Part shown: positions 43,218 through 54,689 of the stretch, one piece after another
Numbering within the stretch: the first letter of the stretch is position 1
Layout: each line of letters starts with the position of its first letter
Assembly (NCBI GenBank): GCA_031763025.1
Contig: JASSKH010000010.1
Span: 15,090,085 to 15,154,084 of the forward strand
Length of the DNA stretch: 64,000 nt
From: Macrocystis pyrifera
Lineage: Eukaryota > Sar > Phaeophyceae > Laminariales > Laminariaceae
Direction: 5' to 3'
Made by a program: the position numbers and the translations under genes
Notes under the pieces: generated by a model
Databases searched by the model: none
The model's input: only the letters and a program-made list of their open reading frames with translations
Told to the model about the DNA's origin: nothing

Positions 43218-44351
43218 AAAAAAGTATGCATGATCAAATTATGCGAAGCGGACAGAAGTACAGAGGTCCATGATTGAATATTGCTTTTTTCATGACTACT
43301 GCAGTTGCAAACTGGCGACTTTCGATAATAATGCCAAGAGTCCCACCGCCATGCTTCAAGAGAAAACAGCTCGGATGCCACATACATACGCTTCGCGTCG
43401 CGGGCGGTTTTCCGCTAAACGCTCGCTCACATGTCGTACGTACGTACACATACCCCAGGTAGGGTACTTATTTTCTTCTTTCGATATGCTCTGTGTCTGT
43501 ACTCGTATGTACGAAAGATAAAGCACACAGCACGGCACAGCAACACAGCAAAAACAATGAAAATGAAACCGAAAATTTCTGAAAGAAACAAAATCCCCGT
43601 CCCCTTTCGTGTAATAATGTTTATTTACTACCTGATTGGAACACCTTACACCGGTCAAGAAGAAAAAAAGAAAAAAAGAATAAATGAAACAGCAGAGCTT
43701 CTCTCTCAGCCTCTCGTACGCCGCTCGCCCCTCTCGCGACCATCTCACCACCGATTCGGTCTGGGTAAAGCTTTCCTCCCTCTCTTCCACAGTGAGCCCC
43801 GTCGCCCGCCTCGCGTGAAGCCCGGTGCTCACCGTGGACCTCGTTCGCCAGCTCGACAATGTTGGTACTCAGACTGGGTTTAATTTTCAGCCCGGTTTGC
43901 AAAAATAAGCACCGCTTGAATATTATCTTACAATCCCGAACGACCCTTAAATACTCGTACGTACTCTATCAAATATCACAAATGGAGGCCAGACAGAGCC
44001 TATTGATGCATCCCTCGTGTCTCGAGGCACACGCGACACCTAGGTACGAAAGCGGCGACCGCGTTCCTCGCAACTCCCCCTCTACCCGCCAGCACGCGCT
44101 GACACCCGCGACGGTGCCGGGTTCGCCCGCGGCGCCGTGCTCGGAGTGCACGCACGCACACGAAACGAAGGAAGAAAAAAGCAAAGAAGGACTGAAAGTA
44201 CGAAGAGAAATAAATAAATAGAGAAAACAAAGACCCGTTGGAAAAATCCGGCAGGAAATGAAAGGAGGCGATTTCCAAATGGGAGCTCTCTGAGAGGCCA
44301 GCGATGTACCAACCGAGCACGCTCAGAGCATCGAGATCTAAGTAAGGAGTT

Positions 44352-45518
44352 CAAGGCGCTTCGCTCCACGGGCGGCCTACGCCGCCCGCTATACGCTCGC
44401 TCAGGAAGGAAAAGTACATCAAATTATGCGAAGCGGACAGAGGTCCATGATTGAATATTATTTTTTTGTTTTTTTCATGACTGCTATGTAGTTGCAAATT
44501 GGCGACTTGAAATGCCAAGAGCCCCGCCGCCATGATTCAGGAGAAAACAGCTCGGACGCCACATACGCTTCGCGTCGCGGGCGGTTTTCCGCTGCGCTCG
44601 CTCACAATGTCATGTCGTACGTACGTACACATACCCCAGGTAGGGTACTTATTTTCTTCTTTCGATATGCTCTGTGTCTGTACTCGTATGTACGAAAGAT
44701 AAAGCACAGCACGTCACAGCAACACAGCAAAAACAATGAAAATGAAACCGAAAATTTCTGAAAGAAACAAAATCTCCGTCCCCTTTCGTGTAATAATGTT
44801 TACTACCTGATTGGAACACCTTACACCGGTCAAAAGAAAAAAAAAGAAAACAAGAATAAATGAAACAGCAGAGCTTCTCTCTCAGCCTCTCGTGCGCCAC
44901 CCGCCCCTCTCGCGACCATCTCGCCACCGATTCGGTCCGGGTAAAGCTTTCCTCCCTCTCTTCCACAGTGAGCCCCGTCGCCCGCCTCGCGTGAAGACAG
45001 GTGCTCACCGTGGACCTCGTTCGCTAGCTCGACAATGCTGGTGCTCAGACTGGGTTTAATTTTCAGCCCGGTCGCAAAAATAAGCACCGCTTGAATATTA
45101 TCTTACGATCCCGAACGACCCTTAAATACTCGTACGTACTCTATCAAATATCACTAATGGAGGCCAGACAGAGCCTATTGATGCATCTCTCGAGTCTCGA
45201 GGCACACGCGACGCCCAGGTACGAAAGCGGCGACCGCGTTCCTTGCAACTCGCCCTCTATACCCGCCAGCACGCGCTGACACCCGCGACGGTGCCGGGTT
45301 CGCCCGCGGCACCGTGCTCAGAGTACACGCACGCACACGAAACGAAGGAAGAAAAAAGCAACGAAGGACTGAAAGTACGAAGAGAAATGGAGAAAACAAA
45401 GACCCGTTCGAAAGGTCCGGCAAGTAATGAAAGGAGGCGATTCCTAAGTGAGAGCTCTGAGAGGCCAGCGATTTACCAACCGAGCACGCTCAGAGATCGA
45501 GATATCTATAAGTAGTTC
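44352..45518 (+). mobile_element. Helitron-like element, copy F (full length)
   Basis: Starts CAAGGCGCTTCGCTCCACGG and ends AAGTAGTTC|TA. It is head-to-tail with copy E with no spacer. Hairpin GGGCGGC/GCCGCCCGC is nearly intact. It keeps the coding-like internal stretch on the minus strand (TGLTVEEREESFTRTESVAR). Confidence 0.7.
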
Positions 45519-45711
45519 TATACTATTGTGCACTAACTTGACGTATTTTCAACAGCGGGGCTATTAGAAGAGTTAGTACAGCAGTATAATATATAGATAT
45601 ATACTCGTTCCTGCTCTGTCGCCCTGAAGGCATAAAATAATACCAGGTATGCTCTTCTTGTCCACTTGACGCTCGTAGCGTAGCAGGCGGCAGAGCTAAA
45701 CGCCTTATACA

Positions 45712-45933
45712 GCATATCAAAAGAAGAAAATAAGTGCCCTACCTGGGGTATGTACGTACGTACGGCACGTGACTCTTGGCATTATCAAGTCGCCAATTTG
45801 CAACTACAACAATAAATCATAAACAAAACAATCATCGACCTTCTGTCCGCTTCGCGTATTTTGATGTACTTTTTTCCTTCCTGAGCGAGCGTAGCGGGCG
45901 GCGTAGGCCGCCCGCGGAGCGAAGCGCCCTTTG
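45712..45933 (-). mobile_element. Helitron-like fragment, copy G (hairpin end)
   Basis: Carries the terminal ~220 bp, including the perfect hairpin GCGGGCGGCGTAGGCCGCCC plus GC, and ends GCGAAGCGCCCTTTG|TA. Its other end is truncated in sequence near 45710. Confidence 0.6.
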
Positions 45934-45935
45934 TA

Positions 45936-46732
45936 GAGAATTACTTTTATAGATATCTCGCTCTCTGAGCGTGCTCGGTTGGTGTATCCCTGGCCTCTCT
46001 CAGAACTCCCACTTGAAAATCGCCTCCTTTCATTACTTTTGCCGGACCTTTCCAGAGGGTCTTTGTTTTCTCCATTTCTCTTTGCACTTTCAGTTCTTCT
46101 TTCCTTTTTTCTTCTTTCGTTTCGTGTGTGTGCGTGCACTCCGAGCACGGTTCCGCTGGCGAGCGTGGCACCGTCGCGGGTACCAGCGGGTGCTGGCGGG
46201 TAGAGGGGGGGTTGCAAGGAGCGCGGTCGCCGTTTTCGTGGTTGGGCGTCGCGTGTGCCTCGAGACACGAGGGAAGCATAAAAGGGCTCTGTTCCGGGCT
46301 CCTGGTGTGGTTCCGGCTATACTGTGGACGATTATATAAGGGTCGTTTTGATATGCAAAATAAAATCAAATGGTGCTTATTTTTGTGACCAATCTGAAAT
46401 TCATCTAGAGAACCACGCAGTCTGAGCACTAACATTGTCGAGCTGGCGAACGAGGTCGACGGTGAGCACCGGGCTTCACGCGAGGCGGGCGATGGGGCTC
46501 ACTGTGGAAGAGAGGGAGGAAAGCTTTACCCGGACTGAATCGGTGGCGACATGATCGCGAAAGGGGCGGGCGGCGTACGAGGCTGAGAGAGAAGCTCTGC
46601 TGTTCGATTTTTTTTTCTTTTTTTCTTTGTGACCGGTGTAAGGTGTTCCAAGCGGGCAGAAAATCGTTACACGAGAGGGATGGGGATTTTTTTTTTTCCA
46701 AAAAATTCGGATTCATTTTCATTTTCATAATA
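45936..46732 (-). mobile_element. Helitron-like element, copy H, cut by RLE LINE 2
   Basis: Begins TA|GAGAATTACTTTTATAGATA immediately after copy G, in the same orientation. It follows the family to CGGATTCATTTTCATTTTCA, where the 3' tail of RLE LINE 2 starts. The remaining ~380 bp, including the hairpin, are not found on the far side of the LINE. Confidence 0.6.
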
Positions 46733-47187
46733 ATAACTAGTATTATGCTTGCCTTCCGACAATATATAGCGTAGATGCCGTTCCTATATAAACCGAATAT
46801 CCTTCCGTAATTAAGTAGTATCCCTCATACACTTCTCTGCCAGTCGTTTACCAATTTCCATTCCCGCCCACATCAACTCATTTTAGCTACCGGTATAGTA
46901 TATTAATACTACTATTATACTTGCCTTCCGACAACATAGCGTAGATGCCGTCCCTATTTAAATTAAATACCCTTCCGTAACTCAGTAGTATCTCTCATGC
47001 ACTTACTTCTCTGCCAGTCGTTTCCAAATTCCCATTCCCCACAACATTTCATTTTAGCTACCAGTATAATATATCCTATTCCTCATCAACGTTCCATCTC
47101 CATGTCATTGGCCGCGTTCCTCCGGCTTCTTCCTCCCTTCCCCTAGCGGCCTGGCGGTCCCTCAGGGCTAATTTATACATGTGTACT
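46733..47187 (-). repeat. RLE LINE 2 3' end with tandemly duplicated 3' UTR
   Basis: 47165-47100 matches the end of the endonuclease coding region of LINE 1 (CTAGCGGCCTGGCGGTCCC and CCATGTCATTGGCCGC in reverse). Below it the ~175-bp 3' UTR appears twice, each ending in GGAAGGCAAG followed by an AT-rich ATAATA tail. LINE 1 has one full unit plus a short partial copy of the terminal GGCATCTACGCTATTTTGTC segment. Confidence 0.75.
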
Positions 47188-47937
47188 TGTTGATTGATCC
47201 CTAAATGTATAGGCGCAGCTGGCACGGGAACGCGTGGCTGACTCCAGACATGACACGGAACTCCTCTTATATTACATCCTCGCTGTAGAGTTGACTCGCC
47301 TCACATGCAGTAGAGGGTTCCACCTGACGAGTGGCATTGGTGGGCACACATTACCCCGATATCCCAATACCCTACTGCCGGAATCCCTTTCCAGCTTGGA
47401 ACTCCCCAATCTACCATAGATCTTATATGTCGTGTATCTGAGAAAAATCAACATCCCCCCTACTCAATATACACGACCATACTCATATCCCCCCTGCTCC
47501 TGTGCATGAGCAATATTCCCCTCAGCTCTGTACATGAAAATGTACGACATCGCAGAGCTGATACATCTCAATAAAAATATCAAATCGAATCAAACTCAGA
47601 AAGTCAAAAATCCAATCTGTAACTCAAAAATCAAATTCTTGAATCACCACTCAAATCCTCAAATCAGTATTCAAATACTCAAATCCCCAGCCTCTCTGTT
47701 GCAAACAAATAAAACTCTCGAAATCCAATGCCAAGTAAAACGGCATTCATCTCGGATTCAGTCAGGTAAAACGGCATTTTCCGCGGAATTGGTCCAAAGA
47801 TATTTAGTGGAATCTCGTCAACTTCGTACAGTGATCTCCGGGGCCCTCCCCTCGCCAAACGCTACTGGTGTCTACGGGCACACTATCATAATCCTTCGTA
47901 TTGTCTCCAGCGCGCACGCTCGAAAAAAACAACTTAC

Positions 47938-48010
47938 GAATTCGGCGAGACTTCAACTCCCGACCCACCCTAGGGAATCATATAGCACTACCTGCTAGAC
48001 CACTCAGTCA
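47938..48010 (-). repeat. tRNA-like relic inside the LTR element
   Basis: The complement reads GACTGAGTGGTCTAGCAGGT, then AGTGCTATATGATTCCCTAG, and later CGGGAGTTGAAGTCTCGCC. The order resembles a D arm, anticodon arm and T arm of a tRNA or tRNA-derived SINE, but stems are poor. Confidence 0.3.
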
Positions 48011-49779
48011 GTACTGACTTTGAACAAAAGCACAAATTTTCAAGAACCAAAAAAAATCAAACTCTCAATTTCCGAAATACTACCCAAACCTTCCAAATCA
48101 GAAAACATTTCCTATGGACCGCACACGCCCCCAGGCGCTTCATAGTCTCTCTTCAACCTTATCAAAAAAATCTCCCTCTATTTCATGAGGAATTAATGCA
48201 AATCATATAAATATCACAGCGCAGTAGTCCTACTCATCAAAAATAAAAATTAAGCCAAGAAAATAAATGCCAGAGATCGCAAGGAACCCCGTTCCCCCGG
48301 ACAAGGGTCTCCCCTTGTCCCCTACTCCCGCCATAGATACACAGATCGCGACGGTAAAGCGAGATAGCATACATTCCTTCACTTGAATTTTATTTGATAT
48401 TGAAACTACTCGAAAACTCCAGTAACTCTCGCGGACTCCAAATCGACCAGAAAAACAATTCCAAAATACAAGCACTGAAAATATTCATCCAGATTCAAAG
48501 GCAACCACATTTCAGTAAGAATCACCCCGATGCCCCGAACACTACTGCTGTTGCCTTCGCCGCGGCTGCCTCTCCGTTCGGTCTCATGGCGTCACCGCAG
48601 CTCGGGTCATCCAGCTATTCCTCCTGGGTGAAATCAAACGTCGCCTCCGCAGCATTGACTCGGCATACAAAAGGGATGGGACGTGCATTCGAGCGATTAG
48701 GTCTGCATATGCACTGCTTGCAAACTCCTCTTTGGTATAGTTAAGTTCTCAAATGCTACTGCAAATAAACAGCTACCTGTAAACGAGAATATCTGGCCCC
48801 ACATCAAACCCATGTATTCCTCGACCACTATATATGCAGCAGTACATACTTGATGAACGTATACAGCAGTGCCAAGTTAACAATTTTCGTCTCAGCTCAC
48901 AGCAGTACCATACTACTTCTGCTGCTGCTGTACTCGTATAGTATATTACTCTGTCCGCAAATATCTTGCCTTTAGCACGTAACAAGTGGCGCGGGTCGTG
49001 CTACACACCAACCCAACAACTCAAAAACGAGATACCCGCATACAAAGATGTAAATATGTGAAATGCCGCAAACAGACGCGTTGCTGTAGTTGGGCACAAG
49101 GGTTCATCACATACACCTCTTCCTGCTGTACTCGTGTCGATGCTCAACCAGAGCCCTCGACCAGTCAACCATAAAACAGACAGACGTCATAGTCCTACAG
49201 CAGTGCGTCTACAGAAAAACCTCAGTGAGGGAAGCTATACGTATACGTATACGTCTGTTAATCTCATTTCATTTCATTTCCAGTATTCCCAAATAAATCT
49301 GAATTTCCAATTTTCGCAGATTCTCTCCTACTCTCAAATCGATACACAATCAATTTCAAAACAAAAATCACCACAGCAGTCAATCAACAAAGCCAAACGT
49401 GCCTGGTGCGGACGTAAGTCCTTGCCAGTGGCGCCTCGGTCCCTTCTCTTTCCGCCTCTCTCTTGGGGCACCGCATCCCTAACAGATGATGATGCAGACT
49501 CCTCCCCCTGCGCCCATCTTCACTCTCCCTCGACTCCTTCCTCGGGGGGGCAACGTCCCCCCCATCAACCACCTGCGGGCGTGGTGCTTCAGCGGTCCAG
49601 GCGGATTCTGCCAGAACGCTTTAAGCGTCGCTCCCGCGGTCTCCACCTTCCCTCCCGGCTCCTGCCGGCTAAACTCCCTCTTTCATATAATAATATACGT
49701 TCTACATTTATGTCGCCAGCGCGCAGCGAGCCCACAGGTTCAGGCAGATGCAGGGTTCTACACTATTTGACCTTGTCAT

Positions 49780-50180
49780 GGGCATGTCGTGGCATTGCCA
49801 TGGTACCGCCCATGGCATACCATGGCATCACCACGGCATCCCATGGTGTGGCATAAGATTCCATGGCACGCCGTGCGGTTGCCATGACATGCCATGGGTA
49901 GTACCATGGCAACCCCCGCGGCTACCGCCACGGCACTCCATGGCAATCCCACGGCATATCACGGCAACCCCCACGGCACCCCAATGTCCACGGCACCTAG
50001 GTTGGGGTTGGGGTTAGGGTTAGGGTTAGGGTTAGGGTTAGGGTCCCATGGTATGCCGTGGAGGTCCGTGGAAGGTTCCGCATGGTATGCCGTGGAGGTC
50101 CGTGGAAGGTTCCGTGGTATGCCGTGGAAGATGCCGTGGAAGGTTTTGCCGCAGGTGGTGCCACGGCATGCCCCGGCATG
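49780..50180. repeat. CCATGGCATGCC-rich array flanking a telomere-like run
   Basis: Left half (to 49996): many variants of CCATGGCATACCATGG and CACGGCA. Right half (from 50045): about four units of CCATGGTATGCCGTGGAGGT CCGTGGAAGGTTCCG type, of about 41 bp. The two halves are roughly inverted relative to each other around the telomere-like run. Confidence 0.7.
50000..50044 (+). repeat. Interstitial telomere-like repeat, GGTTGG then (GGTTAG)n
   Basis: Two GGTTGG units followed by about five GGTTAGG-phase TTAGGG units, ending GGGTCCCATGG. It is internal to the LTR element, not at a chromosome end as far as this window shows. Confidence 0.85.
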
Positions 50181-50587
50181 TTGCGAAAAATGTCAATAAT
50201 GTACATACCTCCTCACGAAGCACATCATCTAAAAAGAATAGACATGCTGGAAGCAGGTTCCCGCCTCTTTGGGCTGGCCTGGGCTACGCTTGCCAATAGA
50301 AGATCACCGGTCCCACTAGTGTGTTGATTGATCCCTAAATGTATAGGCGCAGCTGGCACGGGAACGCGTGGCTGACTCCAGACATGACACGGAACTCCTC
50401 TTATATTACATCCTCGCTGTAGAGTTGACTCGCCTCACATGCAGTAGAGGGTTCCACCTGACGAGTGGCATTGGTGGGCACACATTACCCCGATATCCCA
50501 ATACCCTACTGCCGGAATCCCTTTCCAGCTTGGAACTCCCCAATCTACCATAGATCTTATATGTCGTGTATCTGAGTACAATCAACA

Positions 50588-51446
50588 GTACTCTGCGCGA
50601 AATCGCGACCTGTGTGGTCACGGAGATGATCTGGAAGAGGCGTTCTTTGCAGACGCCCTTCCGCGCCAGGGACGATCCGTCCGTCCGTCCGACTATGCTT
50701 GCCGCCAACTGATCAATTAGATCGCTGCCTTCCTTTCCGAGGCGCCCAAAGCTTTCCACCGCGAGGGTGGCGAGTTTGTAGCTGCGCTCGTCGAAGGACA
50801 CCTGTCCCGGACGAGCGTAGCGACTGCGCTTGCGCGCCTCAGAAGTGGAAGCAGCTGATCCGTCTCGGTCACCGCTGCCTGCCCGCATGTGGACCCCCGC
50901 TTGTGGGTCCGCGTACGTGACGTCGAGAAGTATCGCTTTATCGCGATACTCTGATGCCGTAGCATCTCGAAGTCCTCCTGCCTCGATGATGATGTCCATG
51001 CGGAGATCCCTGTTTGCGTGGAAGGGGGCTCCGCTTTCCATCTGGTGGTGGATGGACATCCTCTTGAAGGTGCGGGAGAGCGCGTGCACCAGAGGCTGGT
51101 GGTGGTTTACTTGCGCGCCCGATCGATGGCATAATCGTGAATGTCGCGTATCAGCCTCCGTTGGACCGCAGCAGGGGCACCTTGCTGCCAGGAACTCCTC
51201 AATCCCCAGAAACCACCGTCCCGCAGCCACAAACTCTGACGGTGGGATGACTCTGGCCGAGTCGACAGGTCTCGCCCTTAGGAATGCAGTAGCCCCTGGT
51301 CCCGATTGGCTCCGTTGCCGGGCCTTGGCCAGACTCCTCGACTCTTTCTCTTCTTGTGGGTTACCCGTGCCTCGCTGGGTCGTCGTCTCGACGGGGAGCT
51401 GGTCCAGTGAAGCAACGAATATCTCACAACGGACTCGGTTCACCAG
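50588..51446 (-). pseudogene. RLE LINE 2: CCHC knuckle and restriction-like endonuclease
   Basis: One open frame from 51443: RYVASLDQLPVE-like linker, FLAARCPCCGPTEADTRH with SRLC (CCHC knuckle), HHQPLVHALSRTFKRM, then RMDIIIEAGGLRDA ... KAILLDVTYADP (PD-(D/E)XK-like core with both acidic positions kept), and SFDERSYKLATLAVESFGRL. The frame then runs into the inserted LTR element, which displaces its last ~35 residues (present in LINE 1 as RYKLALRDRQAARG through MTWGW). Confidence 0.75.
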
Positions 51447-51467
51447 CTTCCCCAGTCTATGCTGCGC

Positions 51468-52163
51468 TTAGCTGGAGCTGATAGATTCGGCATCGTGTGC
51501 CGGCAACACTTCCGCAACCGACAACCCTGAGGCCTCTTGTTCTCCTCCTCGAAATGCTCTATCCCGCCAGCTTTCCGGCACGATGTTCGCCATGGCTTCT
51601 TCTGAAACCCCATGCACATCGCGGAGGTCCCTGATGCTGTTCCAAATGCACCGGACGAGGTCTGAATCGGGGAGCTCCCTTCGGACTTTGTCCCCGATAG
51701 CGCCGAACAGGTCAGCAAGCACCTCCGGCACCGTCGCTGCCAAGCTTCCGACGGACTCGGACATCCTCCGAGCTTCAGCCGACGCCAGTCCAAACCCTCC
51801 GGCCCCCGTGGTCAGTCTTGCCTGCGCCTGTTGGTAGGGCTGCAAGACCAACTGATTTGTTGGGTACCCATTCTCGAAGAACGACGTTTCTTCTGCTGTC
51901 CCCGGGAGATCAAGCAATTTCTCCAGCATCCACATCGCGTTGCCGTCTTCTTTTAGGCATGCGGGCAGGGGCATTTCCGGGTCCATCACTCTTTCTATAT
52001 TAGCGGCCCGTTGCACTATAGAGCCGGTGGCGATTAGGTTAGCTGCTTGCTTGTCTGGCATGCGCGGTGGAATCCGCGCGAGTTGTTCCGCTCTCCCGTT
52101 GTAGACTATCTCCATTGCACTCTCCATCGCGTATTCGTCGGTGCCGACGGGAACCCCAACCAC
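51468..52163 (-). pseudogene. RLE LINE 2: post-RT helical linker
   Basis: 231 residues in the same frame as the RT, separated from it only by TAA after PTPE. Includes KQAANLIATGSIVQRAANIE, KLLDLPGTAEETSFFENGYP and LADLFGAIGDKVRRELPDSD. It ends ISSS followed by TAA, after which the reading continues in frame toward the knuckle (AQHRLGKLVNRVR). The same two TAA codons are present in LINE 1 and absent in LINE 3. Confidence 0.65.
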
Positions 52164-52217
52164 CTTTACTCCACCCCGTTCCGCGATGCGGACGCCAATA
52201 CCTTCAAGAAGGGAGAT

Positions 52218-53219
52218 TTATTCCGGCGTAGGTACGTGCCCCTTCGGGGGCAAGGCAACCGTTTTGCTCGGATTGATTGCAATGCCAATGTTGGACAGCT
52301 CACGCTGTAGGAAAGGCACAACTTCCACAGTATCGGGTGTGATTTCCATCATTCCGATGCTGATGTCGTCTAAGTAGGCGAATGCCTCCACTCCTTTTGG
52401 CTCGAACTCCGCTCGGGTCCGCTTGAGCACCGGTAAGAGAGGCATGCAGAACAACGCCGGCCCCATGGCATCCCCTTGCTGTACCCCACTGGAGCATTCG
52501 ATCTTGCGCCTTTCTCCCGATTCCACCTGGAAGAACACGGGAGCAGTTCTTTCCCCGTAACACTTTGTCACGAACGGTGTAAGCGCAGGCGCGCAGGTGG
52601 CTACCTCTGCATGCACAGCCGTCCGTTTCACGGTGTTGAAGGCGTTGGAGCAGTCTGTGAGAATCAGCCAGTCTTTTGCCTCGTGGTGTACCCGGGCGCG
52701 TAGCGCTACCTGCTCCACCCCCCCTCGTAGTCCGACTCCGCACTGTCTTGCCTCGCGGTTGTTCTCCTCCAGTCGTGGTCGCCACTGCCGCATGGTCCCG
52801 GCTGTGAGAAGGCGTCTCCATGTCATCCCTACGCAGACGGGGCGGCATTTTTCACCCAAGGCAGTAAGGTTGGATTGCAGGAAAAGCTGCCAGAATTCCG
52901 GTGGAAAGGCGTTTGGATCGTCGATAATTCTTCTCCAGAAGGCTTCAATGCCAGCCGCGAAGTTTTCGCGCCCAATGCCGGTCCTGATAATTGACTGCAG
53001 GTGCGAAAAGCGCAAGTCATCGCTTCCTGCGCCTGATAGCGCGTTGCGAGAGAGTTGATGACTTCGAGGGCCACCTATGGGTCGAATTCTTCCTCCGGGC
53101 GCCACTTGGGCCCACTCCCTTCCTCCGGGTCGGGAGAACTTGCAGCCACCGCTGCCGCTGCTGCTTCGGAGACGGCGGTCTGATCCTCCTCCGGGAAGTT
53201 TGCTTTCACTCGCTCCCAC
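52218..53219 (-). pseudogene. RLE LINE 2: reverse transcriptase domain, open through all core motifs
   Basis: 333 uninterrupted codons. ALSGAGSDDLRFSHLQSII opens the domain; FPPEFWQLFLQSNLTALGEK and RPVCVGMTWRRLL follow. Motif A is LTDCSNAFNTVKRTAV; motif B is ECSSGVQQGDAMGPALF; motif C is FAYLDDISIGM with both aspartates; motif D is GIAINPSKTVALPPKG. This is the best preserved polymerase in the window. The family resembles R2/CRE-group LINEs in having a C-terminal RLE rather than an N-terminal APE endonuclease. Confidence 0.8.
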
Positions 53220-53659
53220 GTTTCCTCGCTCCCCGGCGCGCGTGGTTCCGCGAGGAGGCTACGTGCTGCGACAGTCACCCCCCCTGGATGGCGGCATGGT
53301 GAAGACGCCCTCTTGAACAGATCAGCGTCCGTCACTTCGCGAGGTTGACCCCTCTGTCTTGTCGATGTTCGACGGGTATACTCTATTAACCACGGGAGTA
53401 GAAGGGTGAGATCACCGCGTTCGACAGACGAGAACCTCTCGCGCCGCTTCACTCGGCCATCCTGCGAGTGCAGTAGAGCTAGGAGGATCCAAAGCTTGAT
53501 TGACCTCAAGAGTGAGGTCGGCGTCTCCGACTGTCTGTGTGGGCGATGCTCTCCCAGGGCGTGGTTATGGAGGCCAAGTACGTGGGTGATAAGCTTGGCG
53601 TCAGCAGTAGCCAACCTGACGGCACTTTAATAACAGTGACGAAGCGTTGTTGGAGGTCC

Positions 53660-54142
53660 TCAAGGGGAACATCGTCGAGTGGTCCTGCGATTCCAAACGT
53701 ATTTTGGTCCCAGAGATAGATAGAGGAGAGCATCCCAGCGCCCATCCTCGCGGTCGTCAGGTCTCCCTCCGAGTCCCGCTGCCGTAACGCTCAGTCCGGG
53801 GTCTAACTGAACTGCCGCTTCTAGTGCTTCCCGTCTTCCATGACGAGCTGTGCATCCCCTAGCGCCGCAGAGCAGCGGCACCTGCGCCCCGCCTCGCCTG
53901 ACTGCATTCACCACGCACCTCGCATGCATTGCATGTTGACGTCCACAAGGTAACCCCACCACTCGGTATCCCCGAGCAATCGTTGCCCTACAACCCCCGC
54001 AGGTCGTACCGCTTTGGTCGCCTGCGACGAAAGCGCGAAGTTGCGATACGCTCCCTGGTGCTGGACCTCCTCCTTCTCCGTCCCTTCCTTCCCTGCGAAA
54101 TTCACTCTCTCCTTCGCCACCCCCTTCCTCGCCAGGGGCCAT
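53660..54142 (-). pseudogene. RLE LINE 2: RING-like zinc module before the RT
   Basis: CGGCRATIARGYRVVGLPCG, then RQHAMHARCVVNAVRRGG, then VPLLCGARGCTARHG: CX2C ... HX2C ... CX4C, as in LINE 1. This module is conserved between the two copies although the flanking linkers have diverged, so it was probably functional. Confidence 0.65.
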
Positions 54143-54689
54143 GGGCGGCTCACCGCTCCCGGGTCGAGAGATTCTCCCCCGGCTCGTGGCGACCCCGCTT
54201 CCACTTATCGCCGCTCGTGATCCCCTTCCAGATCCGCGCGGTCGACCTCGCCTGCCTCTTGCGCTCCCCTCACCCCCTACTGCGCCGGTGGGCGTGGAGA
54301 CAGTTGCTCTAGTTGTTGCCGGGGTGATACTGGGTTGTGTCAGAGGGTGGAGCGAGCGTCCCGGCGCCGTGGTCTCCCTGTCCCTTGCGGTGTGGGGGTT
54401 CTCCGGGGCTACGGAAGCAGCATGTCCTGGCTCCGCCTGTCCTGTTCGCCTTCTGGCGATGGGGCTTCACCTCCCGGTGGTGTCACTTCCGCTGGTAAAG
54501 GGTTGCTCTCCCGCGCCGGTTCCGTCCCTTCCGTTGTGGCTCCCGCCGTCGTTGGAGTGGCATTGGGCTGTCTTGGGAGGGGGGACAAGTGTCCCGATGC
54601 CGTGGTATCTCCATCTCCGGCAGTGCGAAAGTTCTCCGCGGCAACATAACCAGCATCTCCTGGCTCTGCCTGCCGCCTCACTCACGGGT

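Larger units (their letters stand above)
42999..44352 (+). mobile_element. Helitron-like element, copy E, carrying a SINE insertion
   Basis: Begins TA|CAAGGCGCTTCGCTCTGC with a slightly mismatched hairpin. It is interrupted at 43057-43217 by the tRNA-Ser SINE and ends AAGGAGTTC at 44352, directly abutting copy F. Without the SINE its length is about 1.19 kb. The target duplication of the SINE shows as AAGGTA on the left and AAGGAAAAAAGTA on the right. Confidence 0.65.
47188..50587 (-). mobile_element. Non-autonomous LTR retroelement (fossil) inside RLE LINE 2
   Basis: Two 266-bp direct repeats (47188-47453 and 50322-50587) begin TGTTGATTG and end CAATCAACA or AAATCAACA. GTACT is duplicated exactly on both sides (47183-47187 and 50588-50592). 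The purine-rich tract AGTAGGGGGGA, read on the minus strand from 47464, lies just before the LTR there. TGGGACCGGTGATC follows the other LTR and may be the primer site, so the element is oriented on the minus strand. The 2.87-kb interior has no gag or pol. It contains a tRNA-like relic, a telomere-like run and a CCATGG-rich array. The LTRs are almost identical apart from three bases near one end, suggesting a young insertion. Confidence 0.8.

Noticed and set aside
47234-47419. Two identical 61-residue frames at 47.2 and 50.4 kb (MADSRHDTELLLYYILAV)
   Set aside because: They are the two LTRs of one retroelement, so identity reflects LTR duplication rather than a conserved gene.
49134-49856. 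240-codon plus-strand frame inside the 47.2-50.6 kb LTR element
   Set aside because: Low-complexity Ser/Pro content, no homology recognised, and the element is read on the other strand.
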